64,000 bases of DNA, taken from assembly GCA_015075545.1 (NCBI GenBank), contig JABTUC010000005.1, positions 124,001 through 188,000 of the forward strand. The letters run 5' to 3'. A model generated the notes under the pieces. The model had not been told where the DNA came from. It searched no databases and was given only the letters and a program-made list of their open reading frames with translations. Shown here piece after piece: positions 53,756-63,607 of the stretch. Position numbers and translations under genes: made by a program. Position 1 is the stretch's first letter. Each line of letters starts with the position of its first letter. This stretch comes from Ideonella sp. (GTDB taxonomy: Bacteria; Pseudomonadota; Gammaproteobacteria; Burkholderiales; Burkholderiaceae_C).

Positions 53756-56053
53756 TCAGCCGCGCTCGCCCAACTCGGGCACCTCGATTTCGCAGCGGAT
53801 GCCGCGCGTGTCGTTCTCGCGCCAGTGCACCTCGCCGCCGAGCAGCTTGACGCGTTTGCGGATGCCGCCGAGCCCCAGGCCGTGGGCCCAGGTTTCGGGG
53901 CGGCGTCCGGCGCCGTCGTCGCTGACGCGCAGCGTGAAGCGGCCGCGGTGATAGCGCGCCGACACCGACGCGCGGCCGGCGCGCGCATGCACGATCACGT
54001 TGTTGATCAGTTCGCGCAGCATGCGCGTCAGCGCCGACCACTGCACGACGCTCAGGTTGACGTCGCGGTCGAAGTCGAACGACCAGTCGAGCTCGCAGTG
54101 AGCGGCGTCGAGCCGCTGCGCGATGTCGGCCTTCCACTCGGCGCCGGTGTGCGACAACAGATGCGACGAGGCCGCGAGGCCGCGCGTCAGGGTCTTCAGA
54201 TCCTGCAGCGTGTGGCGCAGGTAGTCCTCCATCTCCGGGCTCTGCGCCTTGTACATCAGCGTCAGCAGGCGCGCGCCGATGTCGTCGTGCAGATCCTGCG
54301 CGATGCGCGCGCGTTCCTCGTTGCGGCCCTGCTCGACCGCGCGGTCGAAGGCCACTGCGCGTACCAACTGCTCGAGCACGCGGTCGGTCAGGCGGGCATC
54401 CTCGCGCGTGAACATGCTGCGGCCGCGGCGCGCGAAGCGCAGCACCAGCGAGCCGCGCGGCTGCAGATCGTCGGCCACACCGGGCAGCCGCGGCAACGGC
54501 ACCAGCATCGTCGAGCCGTCGCCGACCACGCGGGTTGCCGGCGCCGAGCGCGTGGCGTGCCCCAGTTCGAGCGGCTCGAACAGATCGCCGAGCAAGCGTG
54601 CGAAGTGCTCGGTGTGGTCGCCGGCGCTGGTCTCGATCTCGCGCGCGGTGCGGTACAGGCCTTCGAACATGCGCTCGGTGGTCAGCATGTTGCTGCCCAT
54701 CAGCAGGTTGAGCATCCACTGCCGCGCGCCGGCGTACAGGCCGAGCGCGAGGAACAACGCCAGTGTGTGCGAGGTGAACTGGCTCATCGGCATGACGGCG
54801 ACGAACAGCAGGTCGAGCGAGGTCGCCACGGCGCTGATGCCCGCCAGCAGCGTGAACTCGCGCATCACGTGCTGCGAGCGCGACAGGAACGGCACCAGCA
54901 TCAGCGCCGAAGCCTGGAACACGTACCAGATCAGCGAACCCGGGCCGGCGGCAAAGCGCTGCAGGTCGCTGTTGCCCTGCGACAGCGCCACCGAGAGGGT
55001 GAGCAGCAGCAGGATGCCGAACACCGCCAGGCTCAGGCGCCGCATCACGATGGCCATCGGGTGCGGCGTCAGGCGGTACGACCACACCAGCAGCAGCCAG
55101 CCGGCGGCGAAGTACGAGAGCTGCAGGCCCTGCGTCCACCACCACAGCCCGGGGACCGGGTTGAACGCCACCGTGACGATGAAGGCGATGCCCACCGCCC
55201 ACGAAGCCAGCGCGATCGGCCCCTGATGCGGCAGCCGGCGCGGAAATACGCTGAGCGCATGCACGCTCGCCGCGCCGGTGACGATGTCGCACGACACCCG
55301 CAGCCACAGGTCGAGAGAGGCCATGCGCGCCGGGAAGTCGAAACCCGGCAGGGTGTCCAGGCCGATCAACAGCAGGTGCGTGGTCTGCGCCACGGCAGTC
55401 AGCCCGAACAGCAGATTGCGCTCGTCAGGCTGCACCAGCACGACGACGGCGCCGGTGAGGTAGAACACCAATGCCAGCGCGGTCATCAGCCAGAACACCG
55501 AGCCCAGGCCGGCGTAGCCGCGCGGCACCGTGCGCGCCTCGATCGGCACGCGCGCTTGCGCGAACTTCAGCCGTACGGCGCCCTCGCGCAGCGCGCCGGC
55601 GTAGGCAGAGCCGTAGGCCAGTTGCTGTTGGCGCAGCGTGTCGTCGACCACCCAGCGCGGCGAGCGCCGGGCCAGCAGCACCTCGGGAGGCAGCAGGCTG
55701 CCGTCGGCCAGCACCACGCCCGCCAGCGTCTGGCCGAGGTGCGCCCGCAGCGCAGGGTCGCCAGCGCTGTCGAGCACCAGCTCCCCGCTGGCGTTGCTGC
55801 GCCAGGCGGCGTCGATGTGCGGCGACGCCGACAACATGCGCAGCAGCGTGAACAGGCCGACACAGCCCAGCAGCGCCAGCACCACCAGGCCACGCCGCCG
55901 CCAGCCGAGCCAGCGCGCCGCAACGATGCCGCGCTCGAGGCTGTCGGCTTGCGCTGCCGGAGCGCTGGCAAAGCCGCTGCTGGCCGAATCGTGGGGCGCG
56001 GCGGCGTCGACCGCCGCCGCGGGTGTCAGGCCCGCATCGCGAGCCGCCGCCAT
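53756..56053 (-). CDS. Membrane sensor histidine kinase, NarX/HisKA_3-type
   Basis: 765 residues. One N-terminal membrane helix (about 54-72), a periplasmic domain (75-180) with the segment V-V-L-A-D-G-S, then about seven further membrane helices (185-440), a linker and the kinase core. Phospho-acceptor His589 in A-Q-D-L-H-D-D-I-G (HisKA_3). HATPase motifs: N-N-V, D-D-G-A-G, G-L-G-L-G-G-I-R-K. It lies downstream of its response regulator in the same direction. The signal is unknown. Confidence 0.9.
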   Translation of the reverse strand: MAAARDAGLTPAAAVDAAAPHDSASSGFASAPAAQADSLERGIVAARWLGWRRRGLVVLALLGCVGLFTLLRMLSASPHIDAAWRSNASGELVLDSAGDPALRAHLGQTLAGVVLADGSLLPPEVLLARRSPRWVVDDTLRQQQLAYGSAYAGALREGAVRLKFAQARVPIEARTVPRGYAGLGSVFWLMTALALVFYLTGAVVVLVQPDERNLLFGLTAVAQTTHLLLIGLDTLPGFDFPARMASLDLWLRVSCDIVTGAASVHALSVFPRRLPHQGPIALASWAVGIAFIVTVAFNPVPGLWWWTQGLQLSYFAAGWLLLVWSYRLTPHPMAIVMRRLSLAVFGILLLLTLSVALSQGNSDLQRFAAGPGSLIWYVFQASALMLVPFLSRSQHVMREFTLLAGISAVATSLDLLFVAVMPMSQFTSHTLALFLALGLYAGARQWMLNLLMGSNMLTTERMFEGLYRTAREIETSAGDHTEHFARLLGDLFEPLELGHATRSAPATRVVGDGSTMLVPLPRLPGVADDLQPRGSLVLRFARRGRSMFTREDARLTDRVLEQLVRAVAFDRAVEQGRNEERARIAQDLHDDIGARLLTLMYKAQSPEMEDYLRHTLQDLKTLTRGLAASSHLLSHTGAEWKADIAQRLDAAHCELDWSFDFDRDVNLSVVQWSALTRMLRELINNVIVHARAGRASVSARYHRGRFTLRVSDDGAGRRPETWAHGLGLGGIRKRVKLLGGEVHWRENDTRGIRCEIEVPELGERG

Positions 56054-56097
56054 GTCAGGCTCCGGTCGGCCGCCTCGTGTGGCCCGGCCGCGTCACC

Positions 56098-56829
56098 TCA
56101 CACCAACCCTTGCTTGGTCGCCAGCACGGCCGCCTCGGCGCGGCTGGAGACGTTGAGCTTCTTGTAGATGGACTTGATGTGGTCGTTGACGGTGAACCAC
56201 TTGATGCCCATCAGGTTGGCGATCTCCTTGATCGTGAAGCCCTTGCTGAGGTAGGTGAGCACCTCGTTCTCGCGCGGCGTCAGGCGTTCGTGGTCGGGCG
56301 TCTTCTCGATCGGCACCGGCCGGCTCGTCGCCAATTCGGCGGGGCGGCTGAAGCCGGTGTCGGGCAACTCGCCGCGCTGGCTGTCGCGGAAGTGGTTGAG
56401 CAGGCGGCGCGCGATCGCCGGCGACAGCGGCGGCTGGCCGCGTACGATCTTCTGCAGTTCCTCGACCAGCACCTCGAAGCGGTCTTCCTTCAACAGGTAG
56501 CCGTCGGCGCCGCGCTGCAGCGCCGGGAACAGGTGGTCGTCGTCCGAATACAGCGTGGTGACGATCTTGGTCGCCGGGTACTGCGACAGCTCGCCCAGCA
56601 GCTCCATGCCGTTGCCGTCGGGCAGCTCCAGGTCGACCAGCACGAGGCGAAACGGATCGACGCCGTGCAGCCCCTGCGCGCCGCCGGTGAGGTTGATCTG
56701 GCGGCGTGCGTGCTCGAGATCGCCGGCCTCGGTGATCGTCAGCGTGTCGCTGAAGCTCTCGCGCACCACGCGGCACAGGAAGCTGCGTGCCACCGGGTTG
56801 TCTTCGACGATGAGAACCTTGACCGCCAT
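56098..56829 (-). CDS. NarL/LuxR-type response regulator
   Basis: 243 residues. Receiver domain with acidic pocket Glu9/Asp10, phospho-Asp66 in V-L-V-D-L-E-L-P, and a LuxR HTH at about 178-240 (L-T-P-R-E-N-E-V-L ... F-T-V-N-D-H-I-K-S-I-Y-K-K-L-N-V). Forms a pair with the 765-aa kinase 44 bases downstream. The K-E-D-R-F loop replaces the usual K-P-F in the receiver. Confidence 0.93.
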   Translation of the reverse strand: MAVKVLIVEDNPVARSFLCRVVRESFSDTLTITEAGDLEHARRQINLTGGAQGLHGVDPFRLVLVDLELPDGNGMELLGELSQYPATKIVTTLYSDDDHLFPALQRGADGYLLKEDRFEVLVEELQKIVRGQPPLSPAIARRLLNHFRDSQRGELPDTGFSRPAELATSRPVPIEKTPDHERLTPRENEVLTYLSKGFTIKEIANLMGIKWFTVNDHIKSIYKKLNVSSRAEAAVLATKQGLV

Positions 56830-56933
56830 GGCACTCCTCGGGGTGCGGCCGATCGTAGCGCAGAAGGGCACGCGCGGGCGCCGTTGCGCGGCCACCGCCG
56901 CGAGCTTGCCACGCGATCGCGTACGACCGCTTG

Positions 56934-57911
56934 TTACGGGTTGACCAGCACGATCTTGCCCAGCGCCTGGCGCGAAGCCATGCGTCCATAGGCCTCGTGC
57001 AGTTGCGCCATCGGCAGCACACGATCGATCACCGGCTTGACGAGGCCGCGCGCGTACCATTGCGCCAACGCCTCCATCTGCCGGGCACTGGCGGCCGGCT
57101 CGCGGCGCACGAACTCGCCGAGGAACACGCCGACCAGCGACGCCCCTTTCAGCAGCATCAGGTTCAGCGGCAGCGCCGGAATTCCGCCTTGCGCGAAGCC
57201 CACCACCAGGTAGCGGCCGCGCCAGGCGATCGAGCGGAAACTCGGTTCGGCGAGGTCGCCGCCGACCGGGTCGTAGATGACGTCGGGGCCCTTGCCACCG
57301 GTGTGCTGTTTGAGCGCCTCACGCAGGTTCCCGCTCGCGTAGTTGATCGCCGCGTCGGCGCCGAGGTCGAGACACAGCTTGCACTTGGCCTGGCTCGAGA
57401 CGCCGGCGATCACGCGCGCACCTGCGGCCTTGGCGATCTGCAGCGCGGCGCTACCGACGCCGCCGGCAGCGCCGAGCACGAAGACTGTCTCGCCCGCCTG
57501 CAGCGCCGCGCGGTCGATCAGCGCGTGATACGAGGTGCCGTAGGTGAATGCGAAGGCCGCGCCGTCCTCGAACGGAAAAGCCTCGGGTAGCGGCTGCGCG
57601 CGGGCGGCGTCCACCACCGCATGGGTGCCGAAGCCGCCGCTGCTGCCGATGGCCATCACGCGCATGCCCGGCCGCAGACCCCGCACCTCCGGGCCGACCG
57701 CGTCGACCACCCCGGCGTACTCCGAGCCCGGCACGAACGGCGGCTCGGGCTTGATCTGATACTTGCCTTGAACGATCAGCAGGTCCGGGAAGTTCAGGCT
57801 CGCCGCCTTGATCGCCACGCGCACCTGCCCGGGGCCGGGATCGGGCGTCGGCAGTTCCTGCCAGCGCAATGCGTCGACGCCGGTGGGTTGTTCGCAGAGC
57901 CAGGCGTGCAT
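56934..57911 (-). CDS. Quinone oxidoreductase, MDR/zeta-crystallin type
   Basis: 325 residues. NADPH-dependent quinone reductase of the medium-chain family without zinc ligands. G-S-E-Y-A-G-V-V at about 62, NADPH motif L-G-A-A-G-G-V-G-S-A-A at about 143. GAGGAG 7 bases before the ATG. Substrate probably small quinones or enones. Confidence 0.92.
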   Translation of the reverse strand: MHAWLCEQPTGVDALRWQELPTPDPGPGQVRVAIKAASLNFPDLLIVQGKYQIKPEPPFVPGSEYAGVVDAVGPEVRGLRPGMRVMAIGSSGGFGTHAVVDAARAQPLPEAFPFEDGAAFAFTYGTSYHALIDRAALQAGETVFVLGAAGGVGSAALQIAKAAGARVIAGVSSQAKCKLCLDLGADAAINYASGNLREALKQHTGGKGPDVIYDPVGGDLAEPSFRSIAWRGRYLVVGFAQGGIPALPLNLMLLKGASLVGVFLGEFVRREPAASARQMEALAQWYARGLVKPVIDRVLPMAQLHEAYGRMASRQALGKIVLVNP

Positions 57912-58084
57912 GGCGATCTCCTCGAGGTCGGCCCGGCCTGCGCGGCGGATCGGGGTCGCGCATGGGCCGGCAAGCATGATACGCAGCGCGTGTCCGTGCC
58001 GCGGGCACGCTGCCTACAATGCGCGCCGACCATGGAACCCCAACGCCCGCTGCGCCCATCGCCCATGGTGCCTGCCGCGCCCGC

Positions 58085-58849
58085 ATGCGCATCCTGATCG
58101 CCAACGACGATGGCTACCTCGCCCCGGGGATCGCCGTGCTCGTGCAGGCGTGCCAGGGTCTCGGCGAGATCGACGTCGTGGCCCCCGAGAGCAACGCCAG
58201 CGGCACCTCGAACGCGTTGACGCTGAACCGGCCGCTCAGCGTGTTCGTTGCCGACGCCGCTGCGCAGCGCGGCTTCCGGGTCGTCAACGGCACGCCGTCG
58301 GATTGCGTGCACGTCGCCCTCACCGGGCTGCTCTCGCAGCGCCCCGACCTCGTGATCTCGGGCATCAACAACGGCGCCAACATGGGCGACGACACGCTGT
58401 ACTCCGGCACCGTGGCCGCCGCGATGGAGGGCTATCTGTTCGGCATCCCGGCGATCGCGTTCTCGCAGGTCGACAAGGGCTGGCGTCACCTCGATGCCGC
58501 GGCGCTCACCGCGCGCGCGATCATCGAGCGCGTGCTGCCGGCGCTGCAGCAGCGCGCCGCGCCTTGGCTGCTCAACGTCAACATCCCCAACCGCGCCGAT
58601 GCGGCTGCGCTGCCGCGCGTGGTCACGCGGCTCGGGCGCCGGCACGCCAGCGAGCCGGTGATCCGACAGATCAATCCGCGGGGCGAGGCGATCTACTGGA
58701 TCGGCCCGGCCGGCAGCGCGCGCGAGGCGGGCGACGGCACCGACTTCCACGCCGTCGGCCAGGGCCAGGTGTCGATCACGCCGTTGCAGGTGGATCTCAC
58801 CGATCACGGCGCGCTGGCGTCGTGGCAGGCGCGGCTGGCTGCGGCATGA
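58085..58849 (+). CDS. surE: 5'/3'-nucleotidase SurE
   Basis: 254 residues. N-terminal I-A-N-D-D-G-Y and S-G-I-N-N-G-A-N with metal-binding residues, plus S-N-A-S-G-T-S-N, are the SurE signature. Dephosphorylates nucleotides and short polyphosphates in stationary phase. Its 3' end lies in the surE-pcm-nlpD order. A possible -10 TACAAT is at 58015-58020. Confidence 0.95.
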   Translation: MRILIANDDGYLAPGIAVLVQACQGLGEIDVVAPESNASGTSNALTLNRPLSVFVADAAAQRGFRVVNGTPSDCVHVALTGLLSQRPDLVISGINNGANMGDDTLYSGTVAAAMEGYLFGIPAIAFSQVDKGWRHLDAAALTARAIIERVLPALQQRAAPWLLNVNIPNRADAAALPRVVTRLGRRHASEPVIRQINPRGEAIYWIGPAGSAREAGDGTDFHAVGQGQVSITPLQVDLTDHGALASWQARLAAA

Positions 58850-58916
58850 GTGCGCAGCACCAGCGCAGGCGCGCACTTGCCCTCGGCGAGGCAGCGTGCC
58901 GCGCGAGGGCGGCGAC

Positions 58917-59720
58917 ATGACCGAGCGACGGCGCGGCGCCGCGTTTCCGCTGCCGCTGGCCAAGGTGCACGGCGCCGCGGGCCGCGGGCGCGATGCATTG
59001 CAGCCGCAGCGCCTGTTGCGCGAGGCCAGCCGCGACGCACGCGCGCGCGCGGCCCCGAGCGGGGTCGGCCTCGATTCGGCGCAGGTGCGACAGCGCATGG
59101 TGCAGCGGCTGCATGCGCAAGGCATCCGCCACGAGGCATTGCTGCGCGCGCTGGGCAGCGTGCCGCGCCATCTGTTCATCGATAGTGCGCTGGCGGCACA
59201 GGCCTATGAGGACACCAGCCTGCCGATCGGCCACGGGCAGACGATTTCCAGGCCGTCGGTGGTGGCGCGCATGCTGTCGCTGCTGCTGGCCGGCTCGGCC
59301 GCGCGTGCGCGCGGCGGCCTCGGCAAGGTGCTCGAGGTCGGCACCGGCTGCGGCTACCAATGCGCGCTGCTGGCTCAACTGGCCGATTCGGTGGTGTCGA
59401 TCGAGCGCGTGCGCGACCTGTTCGACAAGGCGCGCGCCCAGCTTGCGCCGTTGCGGGTCGACCGCGTGCGGCTGGTGCATGGCGACGGCATGCGCGGCCA
59501 TGCCCCCAATGCCCCGTACCACAGCATCATCGCCGCAGCGGTGGGCGACGAACCGGCGCCGGCGTGGCTCGAGCAACTGGCGATCGGCGGCCGCCTGATC
59601 GCCCCGGTGCGCAGTGGCACGCAGCAGGTGCTGGCGGTGATCGACCGCGAACTCCATGGCTACCGGCGGCTCGATCTCGAGCCCGTGCACTTTGTCCCCC
59701 TAAAATCCGGCGTCGATTGA
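58917..59720 (+). CDS. pcm: Protein-L-isoaspartate O-methyltransferase
   Basis: 267 residues from ATG 58917, preferred over GTG 58896 because GAGGG lies 8 bases before it. The first 60 residues are an Arg/Ala-rich extension absent from E. coli Pcm (208 residues). Core motifs: G-Q-T-I-S-R-P, L-E-V-G-T-G-C-G-Y-Q, and A-P-Y-H-S-I-I-A-A-A. Repairs damaged Asp/Asn residues. Overlaps nlpD by 1 base. Confidence 0.92.
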   Translation: MTERRRGAAFPLPLAKVHGAAGRGRDALQPQRLLREASRDARARAAPSGVGLDSAQVRQRMVQRLHAQGIRHEALLRALGSVPRHLFIDSALAAQAYEDTSLPIGHGQTISRPSVVARMLSLLLAGSAARARGGLGKVLEVGTGCGYQCALLAQLADSVVSIERVRDLFDKARAQLAPLRVDRVRLVHGDGMRGHAPNAPYHSIIAAAVGDEPAPAWLEQLAIGGRLIAPVRSGTQQVLAVIDRELHGYRRLDLEPVHFVPLKSGVD

Positions 59721-60793
59721 TGGTTCGAAGGGCACACGATTTGACGGCAAGGCCTTGCCAACGTGGGGTGCGAGCTTCCGATCGGGGGCGCAAGCCGGCC
59801 CGCGCGCGTCGAGCGCTGCGCGTCGGTGCCGCGCTGGCGGTGGCCTGCGCCGTCGCCGCCTGCTCCACCGCGCGCACGCCCGCTCCGGTGGAACAGCGCA
59901 ATCCGGTCGCGCAGCCGCCGGCGCCGGTCGTGCTCAATGGATCGCCGGCTGCGGCCCCTGCGGTGACGCCGCCGGCGCAGCCTGCGGCGCAGCCCGCAGT
60001 ACCGGCCCCGCCAGCGGCCGACGCAGCGGCGGCCAAACCCGGAGCGGAGAACGCCGGCAAGCCCGGCTACTACACGATCAAGCCGGGAGACACCCTGATC
60101 CGCGTCGGCCTCGAAACGGGCCAGAACGCACGCGACATCGCGCGTTGGAACAACATCGAGAACCCCAGTGCGCTCGAAGTCGGGCGGGTGATTCGGGTCG
60201 TCCCGCCGGGGGTCGACCCGGCGGCGACCGCCGCGCGCGGTGTCAGCAACGCCCGCGTCGAAGCGCGGCCGCTCGATGCCAGGCCGCCTGCGTCTGCCGG
60301 CAGCGGTGTGGCACCGCCGCCGCTGACGGCGCCGGCCGTGGTGGCCGCTCTGCCGGCCCCGGCCGCCACCGCGACGCCGCCGGTCACCACGGCCAGCGCC
60401 GCCTCGGCGGCACGCGATGCCGACGACGATGTGACCTGGGCCTGGCCTTCCGCCGACCCGGTGATCGGCACCTTCGACGACGCCAAGAACAAGGGCCTGA
60501 CGTTCGGCGGCAAGGCGGGCGACCCGGTGTACGCGGCGGCCGACGGGCGCGTGGTGTACGCCGGCTCCGGCCTGCGCGGCTACGGCAACCTGGTGATCGT
60601 CAAGCACAACAACACCTACCTCACGGCCTATGCGCACAACCGCGCGCTGCTGGTGAAGGAAGACCAGGTGGTGCGGCGCGGCCAGAAGATCGCCGAGATG
60701 GGGTCGAGCGACGCCGATCGCGTGCAGCTGCACTTCGAGATCCGCCGCATGGGCCGGCCGATCGACCCGGCGCGCCTGTTGCCGCCGCGTTGA
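59720..60793 (+). CDS. nlpD: LysM/M23 peptidase-domain lipoprotein NlpD
   Basis: 357 residues. Lipoprotein signal with C near residue 48 (V-A-A-C-S), Pro/Ala-rich linker, LysM domain at about 117-162 (Y-Y-T-I-K-P-G-D-T-L-I-R-V), another linker, and a C-terminal M23 domain (250-357) that lacks the His/Asp metal ligands of active peptidases, consistent with NlpD-like activators of amidases. Third gene of the surE-pcm-nlpD unit. Confidence 0.93.
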   Translation: MVRRAHDLTARPCQRGVRASDRGRKPARARRALRVGAALAVACAVAACSTARTPAPVEQRNPVAQPPAPVVLNGSPAAAPAVTPPAQPAAQPAVPAPPAADAAAAKPGAENAGKPGYYTIKPGDTLIRVGLETGQNARDIARWNNIENPSALEVGRVIRVVPPGVDPAATAARGVSNARVEARPLDARPPASAGSGVAPPPLTAPAVVAALPAPAATATPPVTTASAASAARDADDDVTWAWPSADPVIGTFDDAKNKGLTFGGKAGDPVYAAADGRVVYAGSGLRGYGNLVIVKHNNTYLTAYAHNRALLVKEDQVVRRGQKIAEMGSSDADRVQLHFEIRRMGRPIDPARLLPPR

Positions 60794-60827
60794 GCCCGGG
60801 CGCTGTCTATCCCGGCGGCTGACGCCG

Positions 60828-61640
60828 ATGGCTGGCTGGCCCGTCCTGGCCTTCGACATCGAGACGATTCCCGATGTCGGCGGGCTGCGCGTGCTGCGCG
60901 GCAGCGACGCTGCCGCCAGCGACGAGCAGGTGCTGGCGCAGGAGCTGGCGCAGCGCGCCGCCGAGGGGCGCAGCGAGTTCCTGCCGCTGCACCTGCAGCG
61001 CGTGGTGACGATCTCGTGCGTCTACCGCGGGGCCGACGGCCTGCGCGTGCACTCGTTCGCCGATCGTGCCGGGCCGGGCGGCCCGTCGCAGGAGGGCCGC
61101 ATCGTGCAGCAGTTCTTCGCCACCATCGACAAGCGGGTACCGCAACTGGTGAGCTGGAACGGCGGCGGCTTCGATCTGCCGGTGCTGCATTACCGGGGCC
61201 TGATGCACCGGGTGGTGGCGAGCAAGTACTGGGACTTCGGCGAGGACGACCGCGAGTTCAGGTTCAACAACTACATCTCGCGCTACCACCACCGCCACCT
61301 CGATCTGATGGACCTGTTGGCGCTTTACCAGCCGCGCGCCAACGCACCGCTCGACGCAATGGCCAAGCTGTGCGGCCTGCCCGGCAAGCTCGGCATGGAC
61401 GGTTCGGCGGTGCATGCCGCCTGGCTCGCAGGGCGCATCGACGACATCCGCCGCTACTGCGAGACCGATGTGATGAACACCTACTTGCTGTACTGCCGCT
61501 ACCAGTTGATGCGTGGCGGGCTCACCGCGGCCGAGCACGCGCAGGAGGAGGCGATGGTGCGCGCCATGCTGACGGCCGATCCGGAGCCGCACTGGCGCCA
61601 GTACCTCGAGGCCTGGGGCGAGCCCGCGCACGGGCGCTGA
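60828..61640 (+). CDS. DnaQ-like 3'-5' exonuclease (PolB-type)
   Basis: 270 residues. Exo I motif A-F-D-I-E-T-I-P at the start, Exo II N-G-G-G-F-D-L-P-V-L and Exo III Y-C-E-T-D-V-M-N are all present. A predicted exonuclease of the DNA_pol_B_exo2 family, function not known. It follows nlpD where other proteobacteria have rpoS. Confidence 0.88.
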   Translation: MAGWPVLAFDIETIPDVGGLRVLRGSDAAASDEQVLAQELAQRAAEGRSEFLPLHLQRVVTISCVYRGADGLRVHSFADRAGPGGPSQEGRIVQQFFATIDKRVPQLVSWNGGGFDLPVLHYRGLMHRVVASKYWDFGEDDREFRFNNYISRYHHRHLDLMDLLALYQPRANAPLDAMAKLCGLPGKLGMDGSAVHAAWLAGRIDDIRRYCETDVMNTYLLYCRYQLMRGGLTAAEHAQEEAMVRAMLTADPEPHWRQYLEAWGEPAHGR

Positions 61641-61731
61641 TCTGCCCGCAGCCGCGGGGGATGTCAGCGTTTCCCTCAGGCCGGTGCACAGGTGGGGAGA
61701 GCTAGCATCCCGGCGCCGCAGGGCCGTAGTG

Positions 61732-63588
61732 ATGCCGAACCTCTGGAACGTCGAATCCATCAAGCCGGGCGTGGCCGATGAACTGCCGGGCGACACGGTG
61801 CCCGCGATGTTCTGGGCTGCCGTGGCGCGTCGCGGCGACACGGTGTGGATGCGCGAGAAGAAGCTCGGCGTCTGGCACAGCTGGAGCTGGAACCAGGCCG
61901 CACAGGCGGTGCGCGAGGTGGCGCACGGCTTGATGGCGATCGGCTTCGAGCGCGGCCAGACGGCGTCGATCCAGGCCAACACGGTGGTCGAGTGGGTGCT
62001 CGTCGACCAGGCGGTGATGTCGTGCGGCGGCGTCAGCAACGGCATCTACCCGACCGATGCCGCCTCGCAGACGCAGTATCTGTGCGAAGACTCGCGCACC
62101 ACGGTGCTGTTCGTCGAGGACGACGAGCAGCTCGACAAGGCGCTCGAGGTGCGCGCGCAACTGCCGCTGCTGCATCGCATCGTGGTGTTCGACATGGAGG
62201 GTCTGTCGAATCTCGACGACCCGATGGTGATGAGCCTGGAAGCACTGCGCGCGCTCGGCCGCGAGCATGCGCAGGCCCATCCCGACGCGCTGCAGCAGCG
62301 CATCGCGGCCATCGCCCCCGAGGATCTGGCGTTGCTGGTCTACACCTCGGGGACCACTGGCAGGCCCAAGGGCGCGATGCACCTGCACGGCGCGCTCACC
62401 TGGACGGTGCGCCAGACCGCGCTCGTGCTGCCGCAGGTGCGCGGCGACGAGCGCATGTGCTTCCTGCCGCTGTGCCACGTCGCCGAGCGCGTGCTCGGCG
62501 AGTTCTCGTCGATCTACGCCGGCTCGGTGCTCAATTTCGTCGAGAACCCCGACACGGTGCCCGAGAACGTGCGCGAGATCGCGCCGACCATCTTCTTCGC
62601 CGTGCCGCGGGTGTGGGAGAAGTTCTATTCGGCGGTGACGATCGCCGTCCGCGAGGCGACGCGGCCTCAGCAGTGGGCCTATGCGTGGGCGATCGGCGTC
62701 GGGCACCGGGTGGCCGGGCGCGTGCTCGCGCAGCAACCGGTGTCGGCCTGGCTCAAGCTGCGGTTTCTGGTGGCGCGGGTGCTGGTGCTGAACAACGTGC
62801 GCCGGATGATCGGCATTCATCGCGCGCGCTACCTGCTGACCGGCGCCGCGCCGATTGCGCCCGACCTGATCCAGTGGTACCTCGCGCTCGGCGTACCGAT
62901 GCTCGAGGGCTGGGGGATGACCGAAACCACCGCGATCGGCATCGTCAACCGGCCCGATGCGATGCGCATCGGCACCATCGGTACGCCGGCGCACGGCGTG
63001 CAGGCCCGGATCGACCCGGCCACCGGCGAGATCCAGGTGCGCGGCCGCAACGTCTTCGCCGGCTACCTCAACCAGCCCGAGAAGACCGCCGAGGCGATCG
63101 ACGCCGAGGGCTGGCTGCACACCGGCGACGTCGGCACCGTCGACGCTGACGGCTACTACCGCATCACCGACCGCATGAAGGACATCATCATCACCGCGGG
63201 CGGCAAGAACGTGACGCCCAGCGAGTGGGAGAACGAACTGAAGTTCAGCCCCTACGTCACCGACGCGGTGGTGATCGGCGACAAGCGGCCCTACCTCACC
63301 GCGCTGGTGATGATCGACCAGGAGAACGTCGAGCGTTTCGCGCAGGAGCGCGACATCCCGTTCTCCAACTACACCAGCCTGACGCGCGCGCCGGAGATCC
63401 GCGCGCTGATCGAGGGCGAGATCGACAAGGTCAACAAGAAGTTCGCGCGCGTCGAGCAGATCAAGCGCTTCCACCTGCTCGAGACGCAATTGACGGCCGA
63501 AGACGAAGAGCTGACGCCGACCATGAAGCTCAAGCGCAAACTGGTGCACGCGAAGTACGCACCGCAGATCGAAGCCATGTACCGATGA
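61732..63588 (+). CDS. Long-chain-type acyl-CoA synthetase (AMP-binding)
   Basis: 618 residues from ATG 61732; an in-frame ATG 16 codons upstream lacks support. AMP-binding motif V-Y-T-S-G-T-T-G-R-P-K-G-A; G-W-G-M-T-E-T-T; and I-T-D-R-M-K-D-I-I-I-T-A-G-G-K-N as in FadD/ACSL proteins. Activates a fatty or aromatic acid. The ligand-binding protein gene downstream suggests an uptake-activation cluster. Confidence 0.92.
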   Translation: MPNLWNVESIKPGVADELPGDTVPAMFWAAVARRGDTVWMREKKLGVWHSWSWNQAAQAVREVAHGLMAIGFERGQTASIQANTVVEWVLVDQAVMSCGGVSNGIYPTDAASQTQYLCEDSRTTVLFVEDDEQLDKALEVRAQLPLLHRIVVFDMEGLSNLDDPMVMSLEALRALGREHAQAHPDALQQRIAAIAPEDLALLVYTSGTTGRPKGAMHLHGALTWTVRQTALVLPQVRGDERMCFLPLCHVAERVLGEFSSIYAGSVLNFVENPDTVPENVREIAPTIFFAVPRVWEKFYSAVTIAVREATRPQQWAYAWAIGVGHRVAGRVLAQQPVSAWLKLRFLVARVLVLNNVRRMIGIHRARYLLTGAAPIAPDLIQWYLALGVPMLEGWGMTETTAIGIVNRPDAMRIGTIGTPAHGVQARIDPATGEIQVRGRNVFAGYLNQPEKTAEAIDAEGWLHTGDVGTVDADGYYRITDRMKDIIITAGGKNVTPSEWENELKFSPYVTDAVVIGDKRPYLTALVMIDQENVERFAQERDIPFSNYTSLTRAPEIRALIEGEIDKVNKKFARVEQIKRFHLLETQLTAEDEELTPTMKLKRKLVHAKYAPQIEAMYR

Positions 63589-63607
63589 CCACCTGCAGGA
63601 GACTTCA

